A stretch of 64,000 nucleotides of DNA from Watersipora subatra. Lineage: Eukaryota > Bryozoa > Gymnolaemata > Cheilostomatida > Watersiporidae. A program made the position numbers and the translations under genes. Positions 51,616 through 62,465 of this stretch are shown one piece after another. The notes beneath the pieces were generated by a model. It was not told the DNA's origin. It saw only the letters and a program-made list of their open reading frames with translations, and did not search any database. Location of the stretch: NCBI RefSeq assembly GCF_963576615.1, contig NC_088711.1, positions 7,182,369 to 7,246,368 on the forward strand. Reading direction: 5' to 3'. Every line of letters begins with the position of its first letter. Within the stretch, counting starts at the first letter, position 1.

Positions 51616-53060
51616 TCATTCATTTTGATAAAACTTTATTCTTGTACATAAATGCCTAGCATTATATGCAATACAAACTCCTACCCTTTCCTTCACTTGA
51701 AATCTGCAATAGAACAAGTAATGTTTATATGTCACATTTGCTCCAAAGATCTGTTTTCTCAGAGCGGCAGCCATTGCTGCAGCAATATCTACTTCAACTC
51801 CAGACCAAGATATCGGTATGATTATAGCTGAGCTATGAGTGTCAGTCAGCAGGGAGATACTTGTTGCTTTAGGTGTAACCTGTAGCCAATAGTAAAACTG
51901 TGATGAGATGAACAGGATAGATATTTAGGTTTAGGCTTGCTTAATAACTTTTTTAAGCGAGCCTCAACCTTGGTCAGTTCCTGATAGACAGCGAGTCAGT
52001 TCTTGATCGACACCAAGCCAGCTCTTGATTCACAGCGAGTCAGTTCATGATTGACAGCATGTCAGCTCATGATCGACAGCAAGTCAGTTCGCCATTGACA
52101 GCAAGTCAGTTTTATATTGACAGTGTATCAGCCATGATGAGCACACATCGAAGTGTTACAACTAACTCTATGTTTTATAAGGCAATGATATATTTTGGTA
52201 ATGCCTGGCTCAAGGGCCGAATTTTGTTGTTAAAAAAATTTGGTTTCGCATCGTTAGGTGTTATCAGGTCACCATGGAGACAACTAACATGGCAGTCAGA
52301 ATTACAGCCATCCCTAAAACCTTCACGGGTATCAGAGACTAGGCATATTTACAAGTCTAAACAAAACATATTTAGTCAGATTTCCTGTGTGAACTAGGAA
52401 GTACCTAAACCTGCATACATGATAAAAGTATATTATATTGTGTAGGCGTAGAGAGTACAGGAGTAGAGTGTAGGCTAACAGAAACAGTGGTTACACCTCC
52501 ACTCTCCACTATAAACTTGCGGAAGTTGGTTAAATGAGATGGTGATTCAGTCCCATAGAATGAACACATCTATCGTTTCATAAACAACTTATGATGCGTG
52601 CAATAACTCACAAGCATGGCTTCCAGTTTTAACGTCATATGATGATAGCATATGCGAGTCTGAGACCTTTCTTAGCCCTAGCCGTATGTACCGAAATCAC
52701 TTTGACGAAAAATGTTAGGCACTTCCAGACTTATACAAGGAACTCTGAGTATACATATGGGATAGACTGGGCTCCACAACTCACTGAGTTGAGACAGTCT
52801 CTTCGAAGTATAGCCCTGCTGACTGGTGACCTAGGAATGCTAGCAAGTTTGCTGTTTTAATGAAGCTCTCCGCTACCTCGGGCTACCTTGGGCTACATTA
52901 CATACCTAGTTAGATTGTGTACATAAACAATGCTGCTTTCAGCCTACTGCAGAGATAGTCTTAGCTCACAAATGTCCTGAGCTATTAGAGAACTATGTAG
53001 AGCTTCACGATGTAGCGATTCAATCAGTTGGTAGGGATTTTTAAATCGTCTACCTTAAAA
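51616..53060 (-). pseudogene. Coding-like minus-strand exons converging on the DOK gene
   Basis: Minus-strand segments with splice signals: about 53060-52906, 52851-52785 and 51879-51616. Phases agree (52906 ends with two bases, 52851 starts with one; then phase 0/0). Peptides: NPYQLIESLHREALHSSLIA, ESSIVYVHNLT, KLASIPRSPVSRAILRRDCL, and SAIIIPISWSGVEVDIAAAM with further residues. One in-frame TAG (minus strand, about 52944-52946) interrupts the first segment, and a minus-strand AATAAA (51635-51640) lies before the last stop. Decayed gene, or a gene with structure I have misplaced. Family not recognised. Confidence 0.38.
51975..52135. repeat. Degenerate ~24-bp repeat
   Basis: Imperfect units around GACAGCGAGTCAGTTCTTGA. 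About seven copies, strongly diverged. Confidence 0.65.
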
Positions 53061-53344
53061 ATTTAAAGAGATCTCGTCAATCGTATAAAGTATATAATCG
53101 TCTAATGGCGATTTATCACACACCTGATGATTTTCAGAATGAGCGATACTGCAACTAGAATGCATCTACCTTCCAGTCTTATGATAAGCTCATTGTATGA
53201 CCTTCACCGCACACAAGCATTCAAGAAATAAATGTTTCACAAATACAAAACAGTTTCTTTTTTAAGTTATAATATTGTGATACTTAGCGACTTGTCTATT
53301 TGCAATTTCGAATCGAACCATCCTATGTTTTTTGGAAGCCGTTA

Positions 53345-53540
53345 AGCTCTAAAAATATGGCAGCAATATCTATTCGACTGACATCTAAAAATATGGCAGC
53401 GATATCTATTCAACTGACAGCTAAAAATATGACAGCGATATCTATTCGACTGACATCTAAAAATATAGCAGCGATATCTATTTGATTGACATCTACACTA
53501 AAAATATGGCAGCGAGATCTATTCGACTGACATCTAAATA
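53345..53540. repeat. 36-bp tandem repeat, ~5 copies
   Basis: Units CTAAAAATATGGCAGCGATA then TCTATTCGACTGACAT. One unit has a short insertion. The 61-aa frame across it is an artefact of the 36-base period. Confidence 0.85.
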
Positions 53541-53786
53541 GCTAAAATCTGATATATACTAAATATACTTTTAGTTGATGAGCACTGGGTCAGGAGGCTC
53601 CCTTTTCATCTCTCATTTGCCTCTATGAAATACAGTCGCTGTCAACAATATGAATAATGGTTGCTCCTAACTAAGGAAAAGAGGAAGTGGTAAGCTCACA
53701 CCCAAAGATTTTCCAAAAAAAAATTTAAATCCTGCTCGACTATTTTGTGAACGCAATAATTGTAAACCTCGGCATCTGACATGCAG

Positions 53787-53901
53787 GCTCATCTGTGATC
53801 GCAAACTGGACTAGCCAATGGGCTGTCGTCGAAGGAATGCTGTACTGCCTGCCTAAAACAGTATTCACAAATAGTACCATTTTTACATATATGACTTGGA
53901 A
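53787..53901 (+). CDS. Exon of the unrecognised membrane protein
   Basis: Acceptor GACATGCAG, donor GTGAGC, phase 2 at its end. Encodes SSVIANWTSQWAVVEGMLYC and FTNSTIFTYMTW. Confidence 0.6.
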
Positions 53902-54648
53902 GTGAGCCAGATTGAACCAGTGAGGGTAGTATGTGAAAAAAACATTTCTGTAGGGAAGTGCCTTTCAAGCCTGCCCAAGAAGAGGGTTACCAGCAGTGGA
54001 CTGCCTGTGGCAAAAAGAGATTTGTGCTGTTTCTCCTTAGTTTATAAGTAACTATTGGGAGCGAGTGTCCTTGCCAGGACACGATACCCGGAATGGAGGC
54101 TTTGGTCAGGCAATTCGATCCTAGTGAGGCCAATGGTCTTTCAAGCACTATACATTACGGTATGGGAATGCCCTGAGAGTTACTCATAAGCACCTGGCGG
54201 CAAAAAATACGAGTGGCTTTTAAAACTTTTTTGAAACAGGACTTTATTTGACGATGTACAGCCAAATTCAAGTCACTCGTGTCACTGTTGACTATTGAAC
54301 ATAGAGCTCGCTATTTGGTTTTGAACATAAACTATGCCAATAATAAATAGATTTAATACCAGAATGATTTATTAGTTTTCCTGTTAGCTTATAACCACAC
54401 GGCGACGCTTCTGGAGGAGGTCAGAGGAATTCTATAATATTCTAGGTGATCGTCATCTGACAAAGAACCATTTTTATCCTGTCAACATTAATGGCACTGA
54501 TTTGTGGAGCTGTTCACAAGAGCCAATCGTTACATGGGTGCTGGAGAAGCTTGAAGGCCAGGCATCACAGCTGTTGCATGTTCGCGTCATCTCAAATATA
54601 TTATTATTGACCGTTCTTGTGATGATTGTGACAAAATGCTTAATCTAG
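53787..54648 (+). CDS. C-terminal part of an unrecognised glycosylated, tail-anchored protein
   Basis: Three exons join in frame: 53787-53901, 53954-54023 and 54388-54648, with the 5' end missing. They give 148 residues rich in Trp/Tyr/Cys, with N-glycosylation sites NWT, NST and NGT, and end in a hydrophobic helix (VISNILLLTVLVMIVTKC) two residues before the stop. The arrangement suggests a luminal or extracellular domain with one C-terminal membrane anchor. Landmarks: WTSQWAVVEGMLYCLPKTVF, TRRRFWRRSEEFYNILGDRH and HFYPVNINGTDLWSC. AATAAA follows at 54914. The middle exon has a weak donor (GTGCTG); without it the frame ends a few codons later at TAA 54045. I cannot assign a family. Upstream exons were not identified; a frame at 52639-52860 with a possible phase-1 donor could belong. 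Confidence 0.6.
53954..54023 (+). CDS. Exon of the unrecognised membrane protein
   Basis: Acceptor TTTCTGTAG. One base completes Lys, then EVPFKPAQEEGYQQWTACGK. The weak donor GTGCTG was chosen because it keeps the frame into the next exon. Confidence 0.5.
54388..54648 (+). CDS. Terminal exon of the unrecognised membrane protein
   Basis: Acceptor TTCCTGTTAG, 86 codons from LITTRRRFWRRSEEFYNILG to a C-terminal hydrophobic helix, stop TAG at 54646. Confidence 0.62.
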   Translation, partial: LITTRRRFWRRSEEFYNILGDRHLTKNHFYPVNINGTDLWSCSQEPIVTWVLEKLEGQASQLLHVRVISNILLLTVLVMIVTKCLI

Positions 54649-54913
54649 GACCATTAGAATTATGTATCGTATGTTTATATAGGTTTGTGTATTGTAAGTT
54701 ACCCTATTATGTGTGGTAAAATTAGTATTTCAAAATGTAGCTTAATTATTATTATGCATAATATAATTGTTATTATTATGTAAAGTAAAGTTATTATTGT
54801 ATATACATAGTATATTCGTTATTATGTTAATTAACAAGTGTATTTTCATTCTACGAACATAATATTTGTTGCTGTATTCAGGTTTATACTATGGAACATT
54901 TATGATACTATAC

Positions 54914-54919
54914 AATAAA
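54914..54919 (+). terminator. Polyadenylation signal AATAAA
   Basis: Canonical AATAAA 266 bases after the stop at 54648, on the same strand. Confidence 0.5.
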
Positions 54920-55218
54920 TAATTTCTATGACAACAAAAAGTTAGCCTAAATGCTAGTGATATGGTTGTATATCGAATAGACACAGTACTTTCAAGTATT
55001 TGACTCATCACAGATCATGTATGTCCGGAAGGTTCTATAGCTAGTGGGTGCTGTAGGAGTTAATAGACTCAGGGAGCCTCATATAAGTGTACCATAGTGC
55101 AAGTGACTCGTCACACACCAGGTGCGCGCGTAGGCTTTGAATAATACTAAAACTGGTTTGTTTACAAACAAATTTGTATGCTTGTATGTAAATTTTGTAA
55201 CTTTGTATGCAAATGTTT

Positions 55219-56157
55219 GCTCTACCCAATGTGTGTTGTGCCACCTATGCAAGGGCTCTGACCAATGTGTGTTGTGACACCTATGCAAGTGCTCTGACCA
55301 ATGTGTGTTGTGACACCTATGCAAGTGCTCTACCCAATGTGTGTTGTGACACCTATGCAAGTGCTCTACCCAATGTGTGTTGTGACACCTATGCAAGTGC
55401 TCTGACCAATGTGTGTTGTGACACCTATGCAAGTGCTCTACCCAATGTGTGTTGTGACACCTATGCAAGTGCTCTACCCAATGTGTGTTGTGACACCTAT
55501 GCAAGTGCTCTACCCAATGTGTGTTGTGACACCTATGCAAGGGCTCTGACCAATGTGTGTTGTGACACCTATGCAAGGGCTCTACCCAATGTGTGTTGTG
55601 ACACCTATGCAAGTGCTCTGACCAATGTGTGTTGTGACACCTATGCAAGTACTCTACCCAATGTGTGTTGTGACACCTATGCAAGTGCTCTGACCAATGT
55701 GTGTTGTGACACCTATGCAAGTACTCTACCCAATGTGTGTTGTGACACCTATGCAAGTGCTCTACCCAATGTGTGTTGTGACACCTATGCAAGTGCTCTA
55801 CCCAATGTGTGTTGTGACACCTATGCAAGGGCTCTGACCAATGTGTGTTGTGACACCTATGCAAGGGCTCTACCCAATGTGTGTTGTGACACCTATGCAA
55901 GTGCTCTACCCAATGTGTGTTGTGACACCTATGCAAGTGCTTTACCCAGTGTGTGTTGTGACACCTATGCAAGTGCTCTGTCCAATGTGTGTTGTGACAC
56001 CTATGCAAGTGCTCTGTCCAATATGTGTTGTGACACCTACGTAAGTACATTGACCAATGTGTGTTGTGACACTTATGCAAGAACTCTACCCAATGTGTGT
56101 TGTGACACCTATGCAAAGTGCTCTACCCAATGGGTGCTGTATAACCTTTGCAAGTGT
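55219..56157. repeat. 36-bp minisatellite, ~26 copies
   Basis: Units built on ATGCAAGTGCTCTACCCAAT and GTGTGTTGTGACACCT. Because 36 is divisible by 3 and the unit has no stop in two frames, long open frames arise on both strands (plus 55207-56427, minus 56116-55079), reading CDTYASALPNVC or HRCHNTHWVEHL over and over. No splice or start context supports coding. Confidence 0.93.
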
Positions 56158-56194
56158 TCTGACCAAAGCATGTTAAATCTCGACACAATCTCGA

Positions 56195-56303
56195 ATGAAT
56201 CATCAAGGGGAGATGAATCATCAAGGGGAGATGAATCATCAAGGGGAGATGAATCATCAAGGGGAGATGAATCATCAAGGGGAGATGAATCATCAAGGGG
56301 AGA
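56195..56303. repeat. 18-bp tandem repeat, 6 copies
   Basis: ATGAATCATCAAGGGGAG repeated six times with almost no change, just after the 36-bp array. Confidence 0.9.
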
Positions 56304-56937
56304 GCGTGCTGCCCATCCTCATTTACTAGAGTTTATCAAGCATATCAAATTCATAAGCTATTCATCTGGAACTTTCTACTCTTTACAAATGAGACAAACG
56401 ATGACTGCTAGTACAAGTAATTGTTAGTATAAATTGATTCTATAAATTCAGCATATTATCCTCTAATGTTTATAATATGACTCACTAGCGTGTGCTAATA
56501 CGGTTTATGGCATGACTCATTATGACTCATGAGTTGTACCGCTGCCTCTGTATTAAAATGGGCACGATTAATTCTATGAGTAACATTCATTGAGGTTGCC
56601 TCTATTGCCGAATCTGCATAAATCATCAAAGTTATTTTCACTAACCTCTGTGTGAACTGAACTGCGACAAAAGCAAATACCTTGATGCTTGAATGATCAA
56701 TAGGTTTTGGAGCAGTTAATAAAAATGCCTGGCAAATAAATGGAACTACTGCTAAATAATCTAACCATAAATTTGTTGATTTTAAATTTATTCGGATTTA
56801 AAACAATTCATATGCAGCTGTAAACTAGCGAACAAATGACAGTGGTGGGCTATCTTCACAACTCCATCATTTCTAAGTGTGACTACAAGATTGTATAACT
56901 CTTCTAAAAGTCTTGTAGATTACCGGATTATAGATTA

Positions 56938-57640
56938 ATACTAGCTGTGCTACCCAACATTGCCCGGGTAATAAAAAAGCCTTTGGACAGAAAATGGATT
57001 TTTATTTAACATATAACAACATTTGCCATTCTAACTATCAAACTACATATCATGCTAAAAGCGTTTTGTCTGATAAACTATGAGAAGTAGTGAGAGTTTT
57101 TGCTGTTGGCCTGCGCGCTATTATAGCTAGTACGTTTAATAATGTGAGCGAACAGCTTCTCGTGATATTATGCTATGACCCTGTCGTACGCAAAGCAGTT
57201 AGGTATTTGCTCTCATATAATGACTTATATTGGCTTGTTAGCAATTCGATTCCTGTAGTCTAGTGGTTAGGGTATCAGACTGGTGAATGGCAGGGTCAGA
57301 CAATCGAATCTTCTTCGGTACGGAAACTTTATTCCAAAATTTTAAGACCTATAGCCGGAAAATCAATCCTACAAACATATCCATGAACATACTTTGAGAA
57401 ATATACAATACTAGCTGTGCCACCCAGCGTTGCTCGGGTAATAGAATGCTTTGGACAGAAAGTTGGTTTGTGTTTAATGTATAACAACATTTGCCATTCT
57501 AACTTTCAAACTACATATCATGAGAAAAGTGTTTTGTCTTATAAACAATAAAAAGTAGTGAGAGTTGCTCGCTATTAGCCAGTTTAATAATGTGAGCGAA
57601 CAGCTTCTCGTGATGTTATGCTATGACCCGCGTCATATCA
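56938..57640. mobile_element. Interspersed repeat family B, tandem dimer (second copy truncated)
   Basis: Two copies begin ACTAGCTGTGCYACCCARC (56939 and 57410) and continue with GGGTAATA, TTTGGACAGAAA, CATTTGCCATTCTAACT and AATGTGAGCGAACAGCTTCT. Between them lies a tRNA-like head (57251-57323). A third fragment is at 34430-34520 in reverse. Probably a SINE family. Confidence 0.65.
57251..57323 (+). repeat. tRNA-derived SINE head
   Basis: TCCTGTAGTCTAGTGGTTAG carries a polymerase III A box like that of Glu/Asp tRNAs. CAGACAATCGAATC 40 bases on resembles a B box. The stems do not pair well, so this is a SINE head, not a working tRNA gene. Confidence 0.6.
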
Positions 57641-58294
57641 TAGTAATATAGTAGGCCTTAGCTTATTTTAATCAGAGACAATATTAATTTCTCTGATTGG
57701 TATGAGTAATCACCAGGCCATTCCAATTGGTGAAGATTGACATCTGCTACTGTGGTTATTATGTACCAGTTTCAGTACTAAAAATTTGGTAATAATATAT
57801 AATAACTGTTATCTGTTATTCAATCTTTACTATGTATTTTGAATAGATTATTCAATAATCTATTGTAATCAATAATTCTTGATTTTGTCTTTTCATTTTG
57901 TCCTCCTTTCAGCATGTCAAGGAAAACATTGTTTTTATGATTACCGATGCCAATAAAAAGTTATACACATGCATACATATTCTGTTGTTCTTTCACCAAC
58001 ATATATTAATCTCAAGGGTCGATATGTAGCATAATTATTGTTATGCATATTATTATTGTTGTATGTAGTACATGTGCGAGCTGTACCAGACTGTCAGTTT
58101 GTCTCGGTAACACGGCGAAAAATGTCAGGGTGGGCTAGTTGTAGCATCTTTGACTGTTAACCATGATGTTGGTGGTTCCAGTCCTGCTTAATGCCAATCT
58201 GAAAAAAAGCTCTCAGCGAGCTTTCAACTTTAAATTGCTGGGTCTTTTAGATCTAGATCGTAATTTGGAGACCCCATATACTACACTGCCATAG

Positions 58295-58515
58295 TGAGAA
58301 TGTTAAAGATCCACCTCTGTCTTCCACACACTGGGCAAGTGAAATGGCTACCTGGCTCTGTCAGTCTGGACGTATTACGAAATACTTCCCTTAAAGTTCA
58401 TCTGACAGTTCCAGAAACGGTAGATACTGAGAACTGCGTCACCTCTTCTCTACTATACTGCCTAATCCAAGCATCGCTAAGATGCAAGTCATTGTCGACA
58501 GACAGTCAGATGTAG
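58295..58515 (+). CDS. Orphan terminal exon, unrecognised
   Basis: Open from an acceptor (CTGCCATAG) to TAG at 58513. Encodes LKIHLCLPHTGQVKWLPGSV and NTSLKVHLTVPETVDTENCV, ending in a Cys-containing strand (LLYCLIQASLRCKS). Beta-sandwich-like pattern, faintly like the C-terminal domain of NHLRC2 as I recall it. No partner exons or polyadenylation signal identified. Confidence 0.35.
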
Positions 58516-58973
58516 AACATGTAATATCATGTGTAGATTAAGGAAATAGTGAGTCGAAAACGAAGAAGTGATTCTTGTTTGCATAATCACACTGCAGCAG
58601 ATGTTTCTCATAAGTTGAGTAGGCTTGACAAATATCACTGACAAAAAAGAATGAATTTAAATTAATTAATTTCACCTGAATATGTCTGTAGTTTGTGAAT
58701 AAAACACCCCAGTGAGTCAATGAAATATTAATAATTGAAAAGAGCTGTAGATATTGGCCAATGCACTAGGGCTTGTATGAGCCAACTGATTAAACTACCA
58801 ACTCATGATGAAAAGCATACCAGAGAGGTTGTAATCAACTAGATTATAATTGATCTGGTATGATTATATTGATTTGTGCTCTAATACTGATTCACAAGGC
58901 AGTCTGTGCATCTGATAAACATTCTTGTTGAGCCAATGCAAATACTAAATACACATCATAACATTCATCTATT

Positions 58974-61656
58974 TGAGATGTATAAAAAAAGTAGAGGTTT
59001 ATTAAAAAAGTAGAGATGTATAAGAGAAGTAGAGATGTATAAGAGAAGTAGAGATGTATAAGAGAAGTAGAGATGTATAAGATAAGTAGAGATGTATAAG
59101 AGAAGTAGAGAAGTATAAGAGAAGTAGAGATGTATAAGAGAAGTAGAGATGTATAAGAGGAGTAGAGATGTATAAGAGAAGTAGAGAAGTATAAGAGAAG
59201 TAGAGATGTATAAGAGAAGTAGAGATGTATAAGAGGAGTAGAGATGTATAAGAGAAGTAGAGATGTATAAGAGAAGTAGAGATGTATAAGAGAAGTAGAG
59301 ATGTATAAGAGGAGTAGAGATGTATAAGAGGAGTAGAGATGTATAAGAGAAGTAGAGAAGTATAAGAGAAGTAGAGATGTATAAGAGAAGTAGAGATGTA
59401 TAAGAGGAGTAGAGATGTATAAGAGAAGTAGAGATGTATAAGAGAAGTAGAGATGTATAAGAGAAGTAGAGAAGTATAAGATAAGTAGAGATGTATAAGA
59501 GAAGTAGAGATGTATAAGATAAGTAGAGATGTATAAGAAAAGTAGAGAAGTATAAGAGAAGTAGAGATGTATAAGAGAAGTAGAGATGTATAAGAGAAGT
59601 AGAGATGTATATGAAAAGTAGAGATGTATAAGAGAAGTATAAGAGAAGTAGAGATGTATAAGAGAAGTAGAGATGTATAAGAGAAGTAGAGATGTATATG
59701 AAAAGTAGAGATGTATAAGAGAAGTATAAGAGAAGTAGAGATGTATAAGAGAAGTAGAGATGTATAAGAGAAGTAGAGATGTATAAGAGAAGTAGAGATG
59801 TATAAGAGAAGTAGAGATGTATAAGAGGAGTAGAGATGTATAAGAGAAGTAGAGATGTATAAGAGGAGTAGAGATGTATAAGAGAAGTAGAGATGTATAA
59901 GAGAAGTAGAGAAGTATAAGAGAAGTAGAGATGTATAAGAGGAGTAGAGATGTATAAGAGAAGTAGAGATGTATAAGAGGAGTAGAGATGTATAAGAGAA
60001 GTAGAGATGTATAAGAGGAGTAGAGATGTATAAGAGAAGTAGAGATGTATAAGAGGAGTAGAGATGTATAAGAGAAGTAGAGATGTATAAGAGAAGTAGA
60101 GATGTATAAGAGAAGTAGAGATGTATAAGAGAAGTAGAGATGTATAAGAGGAGTAGAGATGTATATGAGAAGTAGAGATGTATAAGAGAAGTAGAGATGT
60201 ATAAGAGGAGTAGAGATGTATAAGAGAAGTAGAGATGTATAAGAGGAGTAGAGATGTATAAGAGAAGTAGAGATGTATAAGAGAAGTAGAGATGTATAAG
60301 AGAAGTAGAGATGTATAAGAGAAGTAGAGATGTATAAGAGAAGTAGAGATGTATAAGAGGAGTAGAGATGTATAAGAGAAGTAGAGATGTATAAGAGAAG
60401 TAGAGATGTATAAGAGAAGTAGAGATGTATAAGAGGAGTAGAGATGTATAAGAGAAGTAGAGATGTATAAGAGAAGTAGAGATGTATAAGAGAAGTAGAG
60501 ATGTATAAGAGAAGTAGAGATGTATAAGAGGAGTAGAGATGTATAAGAAAAGTAGAGATGTATAAGAGAAGTAGAGATGTATAAGAGAAGTAGAGATGTA
60601 TAAGAGAAGTAGAGATGTATAAGAGAAGTAGAGATGTATAAGAGAAGTAGAGATGTATAAGAGAAGTAGAGATGTATAAGAGAAGTAGAGATGTATAAGA
60701 GAAGTAGAGATGTATAAGAGGAGTAGAGATGTATAAGAGAAGTAGAGATGTATAAGAGAAGTAGAGATGTATAAGAAAAGTAGAGATGTATAAGAGAAGT
60801 AGAGATGTATAAGAAAAGTAGAGATGTATACGAGAAGTAGAGAAGTATAAGAGAAGTAGAGATGTATAAGAGAAGTAGAGAAGTATAAGAGAAGTAGAGA
60901 TGTATAAGAGAAGTAGAGATGTATAAGAAAAGTAGAGATGTATAAGAGAAGTAGAGAAGTATAAGAGAAGTAGAGATGTATAAGAGAAGTAGAGATGTAT
61001 AAGAGGAGTAGAGATGTATAAGAGGAGTAGAGATGTATAAGAGAAGTAGAGATGTATAAGAGAAGTATAAGAGAAGTAGAGATGTATAAGAGGAGTAGAG
61101 ATGTATAAGAGAAGTAGAGATGTATAAGAGAAGTAGAGATGTATAAGAGAAGTAGAGATGTATAAGAGAAGTAGAGATGTATAAGAGGAGTAGAGATGTA
61201 TAAGAGGAGTAGAGATGTATAAGAGAAGTAGAGATGTATAAGAGAAGTATAAGAGAAGTAGAGATGTATAAGAGGAGTAGAGATGTATAAGAGAAGTAGA
61301 GATGTATAAGAGAAGTAGAGATGTATAAGAGGAGTAGAGATGTATAAGAGAAGTAGAGAAGTATAAGAGAAGTAGAGATGTATAAGAGGAGTAGAGATGT
61401 ATAAGAGAAGTAGAGATGTATAAGAGAAGTAGAGATGTATAAGAGAAGTAGAGATGTATAAGAGGAGTAGAGATGTATAAGAGGAGTAGAGATGTATAAG
61501 AGAAGTAGAGAAGTATAAGAGAAGTAGAGATGTATAAGAGAAGTAGAGATGTATAAGAGAAGTAGAGATGTATAAGAGGAGTAGAGATGTATAAGAGAAG
61601 TAGAGATGTATAAGAGAAGTAGAGATGTATAAGAGAAGTAGAGATGTATAAGAGAA
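58974..61656. repeat. 19-bp minisatellite, ~141 copies
   Basis: AGAGATGTATAAGAGAAGT repeated over 2.7 kb with few variants (GAGGAGT, GAAAAGT, GATAAGT, AGAAGTATAAG). On the minus strand the unit has no stop in any frame. Since 19 = 1 modulo 3, all three frames stay open for about 890-930 codons and read the same 19-residue peptide. Not a gene. Confidence 0.95.
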
Positions 61657-61659
61657 GAC

Positions 61660-62010
61660 TCTGTACATTTATAAGGAAGACAAGCATTCACGCTTTATTA
61701 ACTGTTACAAAACCAACTCACTTGAGTCTATCAACCAGCTAGTTATCATTATGTTCTTGATGTGTAATCATGTAGATTTCCTCATAGAAGTTTTGCAGAC
61801 TCATGATGGTTTATTAGGATTTGCATCTATTTTAAGCCAACATTTATACCCATCACTCTGCAATTGTTATGATTTTCCTGAATAACCTCGTAAATCTGTC
61901 TGTCAGAAAATAGCTAGTGCACAAGAAAGCAAATGTCACCTTGACCCATTAAGCTCACCATCTCGACACACCAAAAAGGGAGCATAGTGCTAATCACTTA
62001 TGTATGTGCT
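61660..62010. other. Non-coding stretch
   Basis: Nothing coding seen. Lies downstream of the minus-strand dioxygenase gene and its polyadenylation signal. Confidence 0.4.
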
Positions 62011-62013
62011 GTG

Positions 62014-62019
62014 TTTATT
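62014..62019 (-). terminator. Candidate polyadenylation signal of the dioxygenase gene
   Basis: TTTATT on the plus strand, i.e. AATAAA on the minus strand, about 330 bases past the stop at 62346. Confidence 0.45.
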
Positions 62020-62187
62020 AAAAATGAATTTGCATGAAAAGGCTAGTATAACATATTGAATACTATGTATGTATTTACTGTATTCATAGGATGACAAGTT
62101 GTGCAAAAAGCCAAACCAGTTTTTAGCCCTACATCTATTGGTTAGCATATACAGTGGGTATGTGAGGCACCAAATACCTCTCACTAA

Positions 62188-62345
62188 AGAGCTATCATAG
62201 AGCTAAAATAGAGCTATCTTAGAGCTAATCTAGAGCTATTAGAGTGCGATTGTAGAACTATCTTAGAGCTATCATAGAGCTATTCTAGAGCTACCATAAA
62301 GTTATTATAGAGCTATTCCAGAGCTTTCATAGGGCTATCCTAAAC
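62188..62345 (-). repeat. Short AGAGCTATC(A/T)T repeat in the dioxygenase 3'UTR
   Basis: About 14 degenerate units of AGAGCTATCTT/AGAGCTATCAT, starting directly after the stop codon of the minus-strand gene, so it would be transcribed in its 3'UTR. Confidence 0.75.
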
Positions 62346-62465
62346 TTATCTTCGAGTTTCTGGCAAGCTATTATCAACTTCAGGTCCTGCAAAGAAGTTT
62401 CTGTTTCTTTGAATCTCTTTAGCCATGGCTGCAACTTGACTCTGTTTTATCACTGCATTAGGTAA
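62346..62465 (-). CDS. Dioxygenase terminal exon
   Basis: Acceptor GTATTTTAG. LPNAVIKQSQVAAMAKEIQR, FFAGPEVD, stop TAA at 62348-62346. Confidence 0.85.
   Translation of the reverse strand, partial: LPNAVIKQSQVAAMAKEIQRNRNFFAGPEVDNSLPETRR

Noticed and set aside
52047-52397. 116-codon plus-strand frame
   Set aside because: Begins in a degenerate 24-bp repeat, shows no domain and no clear splice context.
55079-56427. 345- and 406-codon frames on opposite strands
   Set aside because: Produced by a 36-bp minisatellite lacking stops; mutually exclusive frames with only repeat content.
57251-57323. Functional tRNA-Glu or tRNA-Asp gene
   Set aside because: A and B boxes are recognisable but the stems do not pair, so it is the head of a SINE.
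58892-61691. Three overlapping minus-strand frames of 888-931 codons
   Set aside because: All three read the same 19-residue peptide because of the 19-bp tandem repeat; no start, splice or composition evidence for a gene.
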